From positions 1 to 64,000 of the forward strand of contig JAQYVF010000002.1 of the NCBI GenBank assembly GCA_030145625.1: 64,000 nucleotides of DNA, written 5' to 3'. Source of the stretch: Desulfocapsa sp. (lineage in GTDB: Bacteria; Desulfobacterota; Desulfobulbia; Desulfobulbales; Desulfocapsaceae). Positions within the stretch are counted from its first letter, which is position 1; the number at the start of each line of letters is the position of its first letter. Below, in pieces: positions 1 through 10,068 of this stretch. The notes beneath the pieces are model-generated. The model saw only the letters and a program-made list of their open reading frames with translations. It was not told the origin of the DNA and did not search any database. Made by a program: the position numbers and the translations under genes.

Positions 1-254
1 ACCAATAAAAAGTGTTTCACTCCCTCCTTTATCCAACATATGAAGCATTCCGGCTGTCCCATTTCGCCACACAAATTTCTGCACAAAGCCTCCTCTTGAC
101 TGTCAACGATGACCGACAACACTTTCTCTTTTTTTTCAGTACCTCAATAGCAAAAAAGGTGTTTTTCCAGATAATTCATGCTAGGGTATGGAATCATAGA
201 GTATAGTGAAAAAAGGGATATGTTTAATATCCAACCAACACACACATCTATTCC

Positions 255-1406
255 GTGGCACACAACAACCCTTCCCCAACAAAAATTCTGGGCGTTCTCA
301 TCGGTGGCTCCGGTCTCATCGGAGGTACCCTCGCCCACTATTTCAAAACTAAAACTCCCGACACCGTTGAACTGCGCGCTCCAAGCAGCAAGAAACTTTC
401 CATCAGGGATGCCGGAGATATCCGGGACTACCTCAAACGGGTAAAGCCCGACTTTGTTATCAACACGGCTATTGCCAATATCGGCTCCGACTCCCACCTG
501 GCCCTGGAAGTCAACTATCTCGGAGTTCTCAATCTGGCTCGGGCCGCAGCTGCCCTCAAAATACCCTATATTCATATCAGCTCCGCCTCCACCCTGCCAA
601 ACGGTGAAAACCTTCGCGAAGCAGACCACCTTCCTATCACGCCCAAGCTGAGCAACTATGCCAAATCCAAGCTCATGGCCGAGGAGACGCTGAAACATAT
701 GTACCAAACCGCAGGACTGGACTACACCTGCATTCGCCTGGCTGTCGTTTACGGCGAACATGATCATAAAGTTCAGGGCTTCCATCGCCTCTTCTTTTCC
801 ATTGCCGATGAATCCATGCCTGTCCTGTTCACCAAGAAGAAAGTCCTGCACTCCTATTCCAATGCCAACAAATTTCCCTACTTTGTCCATCATGTCCTCA
901 TGAACAGAGAGGAGTTCAGTGGTCAAACCTATCATTTTGTAGACAAGGATCCGGTGGAACTGGCCAATCTCATCCTCACCATCCGCTCCTATCTGGAGCT
1001 TAAAACACCTCGAGAGATTTACGTCCCCTACTCCGTGGCCACCTTTGGCAAAAGGACCCTGGAAATCCTGCTCAAAATCCTCTCCCGAGTCGGCCTCAAG
1101 GCTGGGTTACCGGCAGAACTCATGTTCCTGGAAAGTTTTTACAAAACCCAGACCCTCTCTACGGAAAAATTGCGCATTTCCAGCTTCGTCGACCCCATGC
1201 CGGAAGAGACCATCTACACCAAGCTCCCGGAACTGGTAATCTATTATCTCACTCGCTGGACCCACCAGAATCTGATCTCCACCTACAACGAGGTCATTCC
1301 TCACCCCAATTGTATGGCCAATGATTTCGAACAGTCCCCACAGGAGCTCCTTGACATGATCCATTCAGACTCCACCTCACCCTTTCGGGACTTGAGTGAT
1401 CTCTAG
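255..1406 (+). CDS. NAD(P)-dependent epimerase/dehydratase (extended SDR family)
   Basis: A 383-residue cytosolic Rossmann-fold protein. The nucleotide-binding glycine motif GGSGLIGG lies at about residues 17-24, a Ser/Thr cluster (HISSAST) near residue 112, and the catalytic YAKSK (Tyr135-x3-Lys139) follows. This order is diagnostic of extended short-chain dehydrogenases such as nucleotide-sugar epimerases. The last 130 residues are not recognised, so the substrate is unknown; a sugar-nucleotide or lipid-linked substrate is only a guess. The start is a GTG without a clear ribosome-binding site, so the true N terminus could differ by a few codons. The gene stands alone, followed by about 330 bp without genes before bamA. 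Family assignment is firm, function is not. Confidence 0.85.
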   Translation: MAHNNPSPTKILGVLIGGSGLIGGTLAHYFKTKTPDTVELRAPSSKKLSIRDAGDIRDYLKRVKPDFVINTAIANIGSDSHLALEVNYLGVLNLARAAAALKIPYIHISSASTLPNGENLREADHLPITPKLSNYAKSKLMAEETLKHMYQTAGLDYTCIRLAVVYGEHDHKVQGFHRLFFSIADESMPVLFTKKKVLHSYSNANKFPYFVHHVLMNREEFSGQTYHFVDKDPVELANLILTIRSYLELKTPREIYVPYSVATFGKRTLEILLKILSRVGLKAGLPAELMFLESFYKTQTLSTEKLRISSFVDPMPEETIYTKLPELVIYYLTRWTHQNLISTYNEVIPHPNCMANDFEQSPQELLDMIHSDSTSPFRDLSDL

Positions 1407-1735
1407 CTCCGACCCAGGAGCTCTGTGCGCACGAACAAACCGGTAACACCACATTACAAATCTTCAATCTTCAACCGCACCCCGCAGAGCACAAGCCCCA
1501 AATACAGCCAGAAACATTGCTGCAGTCAGCAGTGAAAAGACATCTCCTTTCTTTTTTCCTCTTTTATGGGCCTGAACTCTTTGCAAAACTCTGCAAACAT
1601 GGCATAATGTTTGATTCTTATAATTTAAGCCTGCGACAGGAGTTAAATGTCGGCTAATGAGCCGGTTACAGATCAGCGGCAACAACTATTGCCCATGAGC
1701 CCGAATCATTCCCTTTCAGCGAAATAGGATCTCAT
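1407..1735. other. Intergenic region upstream of bamA
   Basis: About 330 bp with no convincing gene on either strand. The short minus-strand frame opposite has no ribosome-binding site or family resemblance. The interval carries a candidate bamA promoter, listed separately. Confidence 0.6.
1581..1608 (+). promoter_or_regulatory. Candidate sigma70-type promoter for bamA
   Basis: TTGCAA (1581-1586) and CATAAT (1603-1608) are separated by 16 bp, about 128 bp upstream of the bamA ATG. The match is reasonable but unproven. Confidence 0.4.
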
Positions 1736-4432
1736 ATGAATCATTCTAAAAAACCAAGCAACTTTTCTCGGGTTCCGGCAGGATACCAGCTGAGCTGCCT
1801 CCTGCTGGCCCTTGCTGTCTCGCTCAACCTCTTCTTTCCCAGCCTTGGTCGCGCTGTTGAGCAGAACACCACCTTTCTCCCGCTCAAAGTCAACAGCCCA
1901 ATAAAACACGCTGAAATTACTGCCCAGGCTGATCAGGCCCTGGCAAGTGTCCTCCTCCCCGTCAACTTCGCCGTAATGGACAGGACAGAGGCAGAAAAAC
2001 TCCTGAACTATACAGGCCCCTGGCCGCCGGCTCCCGACCAGCTGCAAAAAGTAACTGCCGCCACCGGGCTCGACTATGTCGCTGTTGGCAGCCTTACAGT
2101 AATCGGCAATCAAATCAGTGTGGACTACAAGGTCTTTGACCTGCTGACTCCGAAGGCACCTCAGTACTACTACCGCGATGGAGAATCTCTTGAGAACCTT
2201 TCAGGGACACTCTCAGAAGTGGTCAAGGAAGTTATTGCCTACACTGGCCGTGACTTTATTATTGCCTCCATCGGACCCAAAGGAAATAAGCGGATAGATT
2301 CCGGAGCCATTTCCCGAAAAATCAAAAGCAAGGCTGGAGATTTCTACAATCCGGCGACCTTACGGGAAGATCTGAAGACCATTTACAAAATGGGCTACTT
2401 TGAAAATGTTCGTATTGAAGTGGAAGAAAGCGAAAAGGGAAAAGTTGTTACCTTTGAAATGGTGGAAAAACCAATCATCAAACGCATTGAATTTTCCGGA
2501 ACCGATGCGCTTTCTGAGGAGGATGTAAAAGAGGCCGTCAACATCACCGCCAACAGCATCATAAACACAACCAAAGTAAATGAGGGAAGCGCTGCCATTA
2601 AAACCCTCTATAAATCAAAGGGATATTACAATACAACGGTCACGGCCCAGATCAGTTATCCCGATGAAGAACATGCCAGCATTCGCTATATTATTGAAGA
2701 GGGTGAAAAGATCTTCATCAAAGAAATCAAGTTTGCCGGCAACAAAAGCTTTGAAACTGATGAACTGATCGACGTCATTGAATCCAGTGAAAAAGGATGG
2801 CTCTCCTGGCTCACCGAATCGGGATTGATGAAGCAGGAGTTGCTGATGCAGGATGTTTCCCGGCTCGGCTCTTTTTACAACAACCAAGGCTTTCTCGAGG
2901 TAAAAGTAGGTGACCCCAAAGTAGACCAGGATGGCGAGTGGCTCTACATCACCTTTACCATCGAAGAAGGTCCCCGCTACCGTGTGGGTACCGTCTCTTT
3001 TGCCGGTGACCTGCTCGAAGACAAACAGAAATTACGCAGGTTTCTCACCATTCAAAATCAAGAATTCATCAATCGTCAGATCCTGCGCAACGACATCCTG
3101 AAACTCACCGATTATTATTCTGAAAATGGCTATGCCTTTGCCAACATACGTCCCAGGATGAATAAATCTGCCACTGGTGCCAGAGTGGATCTCATCATCG
3201 ATATCGATAAAGGCGACCTGGTATATATTCAGCGTATCACCATCAAGGGCAACAGTCGAACCCGTGACAATGTTATCAGACGCGAGTTGAAAATCGCAGA
3301 AGGCGGTATTTTTGACTCCAAGGCGTTACGCACCAGTACCCAGCGTCTGCAGCGTCTGGAATTCTTTGAAGAAGTAAATATCGTTCCTGCACCTGCGATG
3401 GACCCTTCAAAAATGGACGTGTCAGTCAACGTCAAGGAAAAGAGTACTGGCCAGTTCAGTATTGGCGCGGGATACAGCTCAGTCGACTCATTCATGCTCA
3501 TGGGTGAAATTTCAGAAAACAACTTCCTTGGCCGCGGTGACAGACTCTCGTTTGTGGCCAACCTCAGCGGAACCAGTAACCGTTTCAACTTAGGATACAC
3601 CAATCCACATCTTCGTGACTCCAAGCTTTCCGTTGGTGCCGATCTCTTTAACTGGTTCCGGGAATATGACGATTATGACAAGGACTCCAAGGGTGGCGCT
3701 CTTCGTTTAGGCTATCCGCTCTGGGAAAAATGGCGCGGTTACGGCAGCTACAGCTACACAGACACGACGCTTTCCAACGTCTCCCCGTTTGCCTCCCAAA
3801 TCATCCTCGACTCCATGGACATCAATCTCACCAGTGCACTCAAGTTCGGGGTGATCCGTGATAGCCGTGACCGAGTAACAGGTGCCACCGAGGGTTCACA
3901 AAACTCCATCACCGTAAAGTATGCAGGCGGTCCCTTGGGTGGCGATGCCGAATTTACCAAACTTGAAGCCTTTACCAGCTGGTATTTCCCCCTGCCCTGG
4001 ACCACCGTCTTTCACTTCAAACTTGCCGCTGGCCAAGTCTGGGAAAACGAAACAGGTAAACTTCCTGTCTACGAGCGCTTTTATCTTGGTGGCATCAATA
4101 CCATCCGTGGTTATGAATACGCAAAAGCCAGTCCCATCGACCCTGAGACCGGAGATCGGATCGGTGGTGACAAGATGTGGTATACCAATATCGAATATAT
4201 CTTCCCGGTCCTCACGGAAGCCGGAATCCGAGGTGTTGTCTTTGTAGATGCCGGAAAGGTCTTTGCCGATGATGAGGACTGGTCCATCGACAGCTACAAC
4301 AAGGCTGCAGGCCTTGAAATGAGATGGATGTCTCCCATGGGCCCCTTGCGTCTTGTTTGGGGTTACAACCTCGATCCGACTCCGGATGAAGATGAGTCTG
4401 TTTGGGATTTCTCCATCGGCGGCTCCTTCTGA
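1736..4432 (+). CDS. bamA: BamA outer-membrane protein assembly factor with extra N-terminal TolB-N/FlgO-like domain
   Basis: An 898-residue Omp85 protein that inserts beta-barrel proteins into the outer membrane. A signal-anchor-like hydrophobic stretch (about residues 20-40) is followed by a roughly 125-residue alpha/beta domain. Five POTRA-like repeats then run from about residue 175 to 570 (for example the FIIASIGPKGNKRI start and the YKMGYFENVRIEV end of POTRA1). The C-terminal 16-strand barrel ends in phenylalanine (DFSIGGSF), the expected beta-signal. E. coli BamA is near 810 residues; the excess is the N-terminal domain, which resembles the TolB-N/FlgO type (AATGLDYVAVGSL pattern). 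ATG at 1736 follows an AGGA-type ribosome-binding site. It appears monocistronic, with a terminator downstream. Confidence 0.93.
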   Translation: MNHSKKPSNFSRVPAGYQLSCLLLALAVSLNLFFPSLGRAVEQNTTFLPLKVNSPIKHAEITAQADQALASVLLPVNFAVMDRTEAEKLLNYTGPWPPAPDQLQKVTAATGLDYVAVGSLTVIGNQISVDYKVFDLLTPKAPQYYYRDGESLENLSGTLSEVVKEVIAYTGRDFIIASIGPKGNKRIDSGAISRKIKSKAGDFYNPATLREDLKTIYKMGYFENVRIEVEESEKGKVVTFEMVEKPIIKRIEFSGTDALSEEDVKEAVNITANSIINTTKVNEGSAAIKTLYKSKGYYNTTVTAQISYPDEEHASIRYIIEEGEKIFIKEIKFAGNKSFETDELIDVIESSEKGWLSWLTESGLMKQELLMQDVSRLGSFYNNQGFLEVKVGDPKVDQDGEWLYITFTIEEGPRYRVGTVSFAGDLLEDKQKLRRFLTIQNQEFINRQILRNDILKLTDYYSENGYAFANIRPRMNKSATGARVDLIIDIDKGDLVYIQRITIKGNSRTRDNVIRRELKIAEGGIFDSKALRTSTQRLQRLEFFEEVNIVPAPAMDPSKMDVSVNVKEKSTGQFSIGAGYSSVDSFMLMGEISENNFLGRGDRLSFVANLSGTSNRFNLGYTNPHLRDSKLSVGADLFNWFREYDDYDKDSKGGALRLGYPLWEKWRGYGSYSYTDTTLSNVSPFASQIILDSMDINLTSALKFGVIRDSRDRVTGATEGSQNSITVKYAGGPLGGDAEFTKLEAFTSWYFPLPWTTVFHFKLAAGQVWENETGKLPVYERFYLGGINTIRGYEYAKASPIDPETGDRIGGDKMWYTNIEYIFPVLTEAGIRGVVFVDAGKVFADDEDWSIDSYNKAAGLEMRWMSPMGPLRLVWGYNLDPTPDEDESVWDFSIGGSF

Positions 4433-4461
4433 CACACCCCACTCAATAAACTTTTTCCCTT

Positions 4462-4499
4462 GCCGGCTGCATTGACATCATGCAGTCGGCACTTTTTTT
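4462..4499 (+). terminator. Rho-independent terminator after bamA
   Basis: Arms GCCGGCTGCAT (4462-4472) and ATGCAGTCGGC (4480-4490) pair over 11 positions with one G-T. The loop is 7 nt and a run of seven T follows (4493-4499). It lies about 30 bp after the bamA stop and just before mfd. Confidence 0.8.
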
Positions 4500-4504
4500 G
4501 ACCC

Positions 4505-7500
4505 ATGCCAAACCCATTTCTCACAACTCTGCTTTCTCCGGGAACAACCCACTCCCCCGCTTCACTGCGTGGTAGTTCCCCATCCCTGCTGGCCGCTCTC
4601 CAAGCCAAATCCCAGCCTTGCTGCTGCATTGTCCCTGATGAAGACATGATTGCCCTGGTGGAAGAAGACCTCAAACTCTTTACCGATCTACCGGTTTTCA
4701 CCTATCCCGGATATGAGATCCCTCCCTACACCCCACTCTCACCTGATCCGCTCACCACTGCCGCCAGGCTTTCCACCCTCTATGGTATTGGGGAAACAGA
4801 AAGCAGTTTCATCCTTGTTGTCTCGGCAGAGGCCCTGATGCGTCGTACCCTTCCCGCAAAGGTCCTCTCCAACAATGCCGAGCTGCTCATAACAGGTGAA
4901 GAGTGTGATCGAGACGAATTGCTTCGGCACCTGACCGGTTGCGGCTATGAACAAGTGGCCCTGGTTCAGAGCGCAGGAGAATATTCTATCCGTGGCGGTA
5001 TACTTGATATCTTTCCGCCCTCGTTTCTGGTACAGGGAAGTCTTCACACCAGCCCACTGCGCCTTGATTTCTTTGGCGACACAGTGGAATCCCTGCGCGG
5101 ATTCAACCCCATGACCCAGCGCTCCACCTCTGAACTTGAGGAGGCCATCCTGCTTCCTGCAAGTGATATCTGCTATCCACCCATTGACTCTTCACAACTG
5201 TTGAAAATCTCTGCTGCCTTTCGTCAACATGCGCAAGAACTTTCCTGGGACAGTGAAGAGAGCAAAAAACTCCGCGATCAGACCAGCCAGGGCCAGCGAT
5301 TCGCCGGTATGGAATTCTTTCTCCCACTCTTCTACCCTGGAAAAATGGAGGTAGGAACAGTCCTCAAATTTCTCCCTTCAGATACATGCCTGATCCATTA
5401 TTCTTCGGAAATGGAGCAGCAGGCAGTGGAACTGGTCCAGGAACGGATCAACAACAATTATGAGGAGGCCGTCACTCTCCACACACCCGCCCTTCCTCCT
5501 GAACAGCTCTTTCTTCTGCCTGAGGAGATGGAAAAGGGGATGGCCTCCTTTGCACGTATTCACTGCTCCAGAGTCACAGATTCACAGCAGCTCCACCCCC
5601 TTTCCGCCACCAATCATCAGATTCTCAAACAAGAAATAACCCTGCAACGCAAAGAACGGGGGCTAATCCCTCCCCTTTCCGACCAGATTCGCGCCTGGCA
5701 AGAACAGGGGGACCAGATCCTGCTCTGCTGCCGATCCCAGCGTCAGACGCAAACCCTGGCTGAATTGATAGAAAAACATCAGCATCGCGTTGAACTCCTG
5801 ACAGCCCCTCTAGACCTGGCAGCCCTGCCGAAAACAGGGCATAGCGACACCCTCTTCCTCTGCGCCCAGCCATTGAGTGCAGGGTTCAGTCTGAACAGCC
5901 TGGGAATCCACATTCTTTCCGAAAGTGAACTTTTTGGAGAGATGCGACTGGGGAACAAAAAAGGGAGAAAAGAAAAACGGGGAGAGCCTGTTCGTTTCGC
6001 TGAGCTGCACCATGAGGACGTAGTGGTGCATCGTGACCACGGCCTTGGCCGATACCTCGGAATCTCCACTCTCGAGCTACTGGGTGTGGTCAATGATTAT
6101 ATGCTCATCGAGTATCGGGATGGAGACAAGCTCTATCTACCCGTGGATCGCCTCAACCTGATCACTCGTTACGAAGGTCTTTCTGACCGAAAACCACGGA
6201 TCGATAAGCTCGGCAGCCAGGCCTGGCGCTCAACCACGGCAAAAGTCAAAGAAGAGGTATGGAAAGTTGCCCAGGAACTCCTTGAAATTTATGCCCGTCG
6301 GGAACTGCGTGAGGGCAGACGTTTTTCTTCACCAGGAGAGCTTTTCCACGAACTTGAAGAGTCCTTTCCCTATGATGAAACCTCTGGACAGGACAAAGCC
6401 ATCACTGAGGTCATTGATGACTTGACCTCAGACCAGCCCATGGATCGGCTGATCTGCGGTGATGTGGGATATGGCAAAACCGAGGTTGCAGTACGAGGTG
6501 CCTTTAAAGTGGTGGAAGACGGCTTACAGGTTGCTATCCTGGTGCCAACCACAGTCCTTGCCGAACAGCATGCCAAGACCTTCAGAGAGCGGATGCAGGG
6601 ATTTCCTGTGACAGTAGAATGCATCAACCGCTTCCGTACTCCGGCTGAACAGAAACGTATCCTCAAAGAACTTGCTGCCGGAAAGATCGATATCATCATC
6701 GGCACCCACCGTTTGCTCTCAAAAGATGTGACGTACCGCGAACTCGGCCTACTCATCATTGACGAAGAGCACCGCTTCGGGGTAGCACACAAGGAAAAGC
6801 TCAAACGGATCAAGGCCGAGGTCGATATCCTGACGCTTACCGCCACTCCCATCCCCCGTACCCTGCAGATGTCTCTGCTTTCCATCAGAGACCTCTCGGT
6901 CATCTCCAGCCCACCTGAACATCGCCGCCCGGTAAAAACCTTTGTTGCCCGCTACGACGACCTAGTCATCAAAGAGGCCGTCCTCAAAGAGATGCGGCGA
7001 AACGGGCAGGTCTTTTTTGTCCACAATCGGGTCAAATCCATTTACCGTATGGCAGCCACCGTGCAGCAGCTGGTACCGGAGGCCAGGATAGCCGTGGCTC
7101 ATGGCCAGATGGGGGGCAAAGAACTGGAAGAGATCATGTTCAAATTCGTGAACCGTGAGATAGATGTCCTGCTCTGTACCACCATCATTGAATCCGGCTT
7201 GGACATCCCCACAGCAAACACCATTATTATCAACCGTGCCGACATGCTCGGACTTGCAGAAATTTATCAACTCAGGGGACGGGTGGGCCGTTCTTCCAAA
7301 CAATCTTTTGCCTATCTCCTGGTTCCCTCCCTCGACAGCCTGAGCAAAGATTCCAAAGATCGCCTGCGGGCGTTGATGGAATGCAATGAACTGGGTGGCG
7401 GTTTTAAACTGGCCATGAGCGATCTGCAGATCCGGGGCGGCGGTAACCTCCTAGGTGTCTCTCAATCCGGTCATATTGCCGCCATCGGCTACGACCTCTA

Positions 7501-8050
7501 TCTGGACCTGCTGCAGAAGACCGTGGCTGACATGAAAGCAAGAGCCGGCTCGAACGGTGAACTGCAGGACAATCTGGACCTGCCCGAACCGGAAATCAAT
7601 CTCCAGATCTCTGCATATATCCCCCAGGATTTTATCCCGGACATCAGTCAGCGCTATGTGGCCTATCGTCGCATTGCCGCCCTCTCCACAAGCGATGAAC
7701 AGGCCTATGACGACCTGCTGGAAGAGCTCACTGACCGCTACGGCCACCTTCCACAGGAAACCACCAACCTTTTCAAGGTGGTTTCCCTCAAAAAAGATCT
7801 TTCGCAGCTGGGAGTCGAAAAACTGGAGAAGGGAAAAGACACCCTCGTCTTTTCATTCACTGACCGCACTCCCCTGGACCCTGCACGCCTCCTCACCTAC
7901 CTGCAGCCAGGGAGCAAGAAAAGAAAGAAAACCCCTCCACGCCTGACCCCGGACGGACGGCTGATTATCACTGCCTCCCTTGACTCCACCGAGCAGCTGT
8001 TTACAATATTGCAGCAGACCTTCACCGAACTCCACAGTCTCACATCATAA
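4505..8050 (+). CDS. mfd: Transcription-repair coupling factor Mfd
   Basis: An 1181-residue ATP-dependent DNA translocase that removes RNA polymerase stalled at lesions and recruits UvrA. The N-terminal 350 residues are the UvrB-like module (ending near LRLDFFGDTVESLRGF). The RNA-polymerase-interacting domain lies around residues 495-560 (VHRDHGLGRYLGI). The helicase core has Walker A GDVGYGKTEVAVRG near residue 652, a DEEH box near 752 and motif VI QLRGRVGRS near 925. A TRCF C-terminal domain closes the protein. Length is slightly above E. coli Mfd (1148). The first ATG lies immediately after the bamA terminator and has no strong ribosome-binding site, so the start is probable rather than certain. 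The yrfG-like gene follows 16 bp after the stop. Confidence 0.97.
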   Translation: MPNPFLTTLLSPGTTHSPASLRGSSPSLLAALQAKSQPCCCIVPDEDMIALVEEDLKLFTDLPVFTYPGYEIPPYTPLSPDPLTTAARLSTLYGIGETESSFILVVSAEALMRRTLPAKVLSNNAELLITGEECDRDELLRHLTGCGYEQVALVQSAGEYSIRGGILDIFPPSFLVQGSLHTSPLRLDFFGDTVESLRGFNPMTQRSTSELEEAILLPASDICYPPIDSSQLLKISAAFRQHAQELSWDSEESKKLRDQTSQGQRFAGMEFFLPLFYPGKMEVGTVLKFLPSDTCLIHYSSEMEQQAVELVQERINNNYEEAVTLHTPALPPEQLFLLPEEMEKGMASFARIHCSRVTDSQQLHPLSATNHQILKQEITLQRKERGLIPPLSDQIRAWQEQGDQILLCCRSQRQTQTLAELIEKHQHRVELLTAPLDLAALPKTGHSDTLFLCAQPLSAGFSLNSLGIHILSESELFGEMRLGNKKGRKEKRGEPVRFAELHHEDVVVHRDHGLGRYLGISTLELLGVVNDYMLIEYRDGDKLYLPVDRLNLITRYEGLSDRKPRIDKLGSQAWRSTTAKVKEEVWKVAQELLEIYARRELREGRRFSSPGELFHELEESFPYDETSGQDKAITEVIDDLTSDQPMDRLICGDVGYGKTEVAVRGAFKVVEDGLQVAILVPTTVLAEQHAKTFRERMQGFPVTVECINRFRTPAEQKRILKELAAGKIDIIIGTHRLLSKDVTYRELGLLIIDEEHRFGVAHKEKLKRIKAEVDILTLTATPIPRTLQMSLLSIRDLSVISSPPEHRRPVKTFVARYDDLVIKEAVLKEMRRNGQVFFVHNRVKSIYRMAATVQQLVPEARIAVAHGQMGGKELEEIMFKFVNREIDVLLCTTIIESGLDIPTANTIIINRADMLGLAEIYQLRGRVGRSSKQSFAYLLVPSLDSLSKDSKDRLRALMECNELGGGFKLAMSDLQIRGGGNLLGVSQSGHIAAIGYDLYLDLLQKTVADMKARAGSNGELQDNLDLPEPEINLQISAYIPQDFIPDISQRYVAYRRIAALSTSDEQAYDDLLEELTDRYGHLPQETTNLFKVVSLKKDLSQLGVEKLEKGKDTLVFSFTDRTPLDPARLLTYLQPGSKKRKKTPPRLTPDGRLIITASLDSTEQLFTILQQTFTELHSLTS

Positions 8051-8066
8051 CAAGGTACAACACTTC

Positions 8067-8744
8067 ATGTCTCCTTCCCAAATCAAACCCGACTTTTCCT
8101 GGTTGTCAGTGGATACTGTCCTCCTGGATATGGATGGAACCCTGCTTGACAAATACTTTGACGATCACTTCTGGGAAGAGTATCTCCCCAAGATCTTTGC
8201 CGAAGAAAATGGCCTCTCGGCTCAAGACGCCCGCAAGGAACTGCTCCTGCGCTACCAGAGCGTGGAAAACACCCTGCAGTGGACAGACCTGGATTACTGG
8301 TCAGAGCAACTGGGTCTCGACATCCCGGAGCTGAAATGCAAAATAGACCACCTGATCCAGGTCCATCCCTATGTTGTCGATTTCCTGGATTATGTAAAGA
8401 GCATCAACAAGAGTGTACACCTGGTTACCAATGCCCATTCCAAGACCCTGGACATTAAACTGCGCAAGACGACACTGGGCCCCTATTTTGATCGCATTGT
8501 CTGTTCCGAAGAAATTGGATATGCCAAGGAACAACCGGAATTCTGGAACAAACTCCACGATCAGCTCCAGTTTGACCGGGAACGCACCCTTCTTGCCGAC
8601 GATACAGCAAAAGTCCTGCATGCAGCGAAGCAATATGGGATAGAATTTCTCATTTTTGTAGCCCGCCCCAGTTCACGGCTCCCTGTGCAATACTCTACTG
8701 ATTTTCCCTCTGTCACCTTTTTCAATGAGTTGATTCCTCAATAA
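8067..8744 (+). CDS. yrfG: HAD-superfamily 5'-nucleotidase/phosphatase, YrfG type
   Basis: A 225-residue HAD hydrolase. Motif I is LLDMDGTLLD near residues 19-28, motif II LVTNAH near 118, the conserved Lys sits in the GYAKEQPEF segment, and motif IV is LLADDTAKVL near 175. The opening DTVLLDMDGTLLD and the DYWSEQLGLDI segment closely recall E. coli YrfG, a GMP/IMP nucleotidase, so purine-nucleotide dephosphorylation is the likely activity. An upstream in-frame start would run into mfd; the ATG at 8067 gives the family length and is preferred. It lies only 16 bp from mfd, so co-transcription is likely. Confidence 0.85.
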   Translation: MSPSQIKPDFSWLSVDTVLLDMDGTLLDKYFDDHFWEEYLPKIFAEENGLSAQDARKELLLRYQSVENTLQWTDLDYWSEQLGLDIPELKCKIDHLIQVHPYVVDFLDYVKSINKSVHLVTNAHSKTLDIKLRKTTLGPYFDRIVCSEEIGYAKEQPEFWNKLHDQLQFDRERTLLADDTAKVLHAAKQYGIEFLIFVARPSSRLPVQYSTDFPSVTFFNELIPQ

Positions 8745-8910
8745 AATTTCTCACAAACAAATACATTTTCATTTTGTGAACTGGTCAGCAGTATGTTACA
8801 TTTCTCAGCAACTGTTTCTCAGCGCAATCAGCCTCCACCGAGAAACCAGCGTTCACTCCCACAGATAGAGCGCTTTGCATCTCTTACAATCCCCACGCAA
8901 AGGAGTTTTC

Positions 8911-10068
8911 ATGACACTCTCTTCCTATGAAGCAAAAGATCTCTTCCAATGGCTCACGGACAAAGAAGACATCCTGGTTCTCGATGTCAGAAACCCACAA
9001 GATTTCAATCGATTTCAGGTGGAATCCCCTTATCCCTTTGACATGATCAATGTCTCCTACTACGACTTCATGGAGGTTGAAGAAGAAAGTGTCGCCAAGG
9101 TCGCCAAAGACCGTCCTATCCGTATAGTCTGTGCTAAAGAAGGCTCAGCAAAATATGTGGGGGAGATTCTTGTCAAGCACGGCTTCGATGACGTTCGCTA
9201 CCTCACCGGAGGAATAAAGACCTGGGGAAATCTCCTGGTGCCCAAACTGTTGCACAGACAAGAAGACTACACCCTGTACCAGTTTATCCGTCCGGGTAAG
9301 GCCTCCTGTAGTTACGGACTCTGTTCCGGCGGAGAGATGATGTTGTTTGATCCCAGCCGCAACATAGAATTTTATTTTGAATTTGCCAAAAGTCAGGCAT
9401 GCAAGATCGTAAAGACCTTTGAGACCCATCTGCAGGCGGATTATATCGCCGGATCACGTATGATTGCCGAAGAGACAGGGGCTGAGTTCTGCGCCAACTA
9501 CAGTGATTTTAAGGCCGCCAAGACCAATCACAAAACAGTCACAGATGGCGAAACTCACAGCTTCAGCAAAGGTGGTCCGGATGTCACGGTGATGTTCACT
9601 CCCGGCCACACTCCCGGTTCCACCTCTTATCTCATCGACAATACGTTCATGATCTCAGGAGACACTGTCTTTATTCAGTCCATTGGTCGTCCGGATCTTG
9701 GAGGCAAGGCCGTGGAATGGGCCATCATCCTCTTTGAGACCATGCAGAAGATACTCGAGCTTGATGATAACCTCATGGTTCTGCCAGGACACTATATGGA
9801 CTGGAACGAGGCTACAGACGACCTCCTCTTCTGCCTCCCCTTCGGCCAGATCAAGGCGCGCAACAAAGAAATTTATGCCATCAGCAAAGTGGACGACTTC
9901 ATCCAATTCATTCAAGATAACATGCGTCCGCAACCTCCCGAATACGGGCCCATCCGTCTGGCCAACGCAAACCTCGAACAGTTTGATCGAGAGAGACAGG
10001 AAGAACTTGACCTCGGGAAGAATGAATGTGCCGCCACTGCCTATGCCAAAGCCCAGGCAGCAGCCTGA
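8911..10068 (+). CDS. Rhodanese / metallo-beta-lactamase fusion, persulfide-dioxygenase-like
   Basis: A 385-residue cytosolic protein with an N-terminal rhodanese domain (residues 1-115; VLDVRNP substrate segment, putative active Cys in IVCAKEGSA) and a metallo-beta-lactamase domain related to persulfide dioxygenases (TPGHTPGS, MISGDTVF, VLPGHYMDW). Domain order is the reverse of the common MBL-rhodanese fusions. The signature HxHxD metal motif reads THLQADY, so the second His is Gln (codon CAG at 9433-9435); the usual Fe/Zn site may be altered. The ATG at 8911 has an AAAGGAG ribosome-binding site; a start at 8875 lacks one. A role in sulfane-sulfur handling fits the organism but is inferred. 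Confidence 0.8.
   Translation: MTLSSYEAKDLFQWLTDKEDILVLDVRNPQDFNRFQVESPYPFDMINVSYYDFMEVEEESVAKVAKDRPIRIVCAKEGSAKYVGEILVKHGFDDVRYLTGGIKTWGNLLVPKLLHRQEDYTLYQFIRPGKASCSYGLCSGGEMMLFDPSRNIEFYFEFAKSQACKIVKTFETHLQADYIAGSRMIAEETGAEFCANYSDFKAAKTNHKTVTDGETHSFSKGGPDVTVMFTPGHTPGSTSYLIDNTFMISGDTVFIQSIGRPDLGGKAVEWAIILFETMQKILELDDNLMVLPGHYMDWNEATDDLLFCLPFGQIKARNKEIYAISKVDDFIQFIQDNMRPQPPEYGPIRLANANLEQFDRERQEELDLGKNECAATAYAKAQAAA

Noticed and set aside
144-935. A 263-codon minus-strand frame opposite the epimerase gene
   Set aside because: It mirrors the SDR gene in antisense, lacks family motifs and a ribosome-binding site; the plus-strand Rossmann and YxxxK motifs decide the case.
3896-4435. A 179-codon minus-strand frame opposite the bamA barrel
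   Set aside because: Antisense shadow of a strongly supported barrel-coding region; no homology or start signal.
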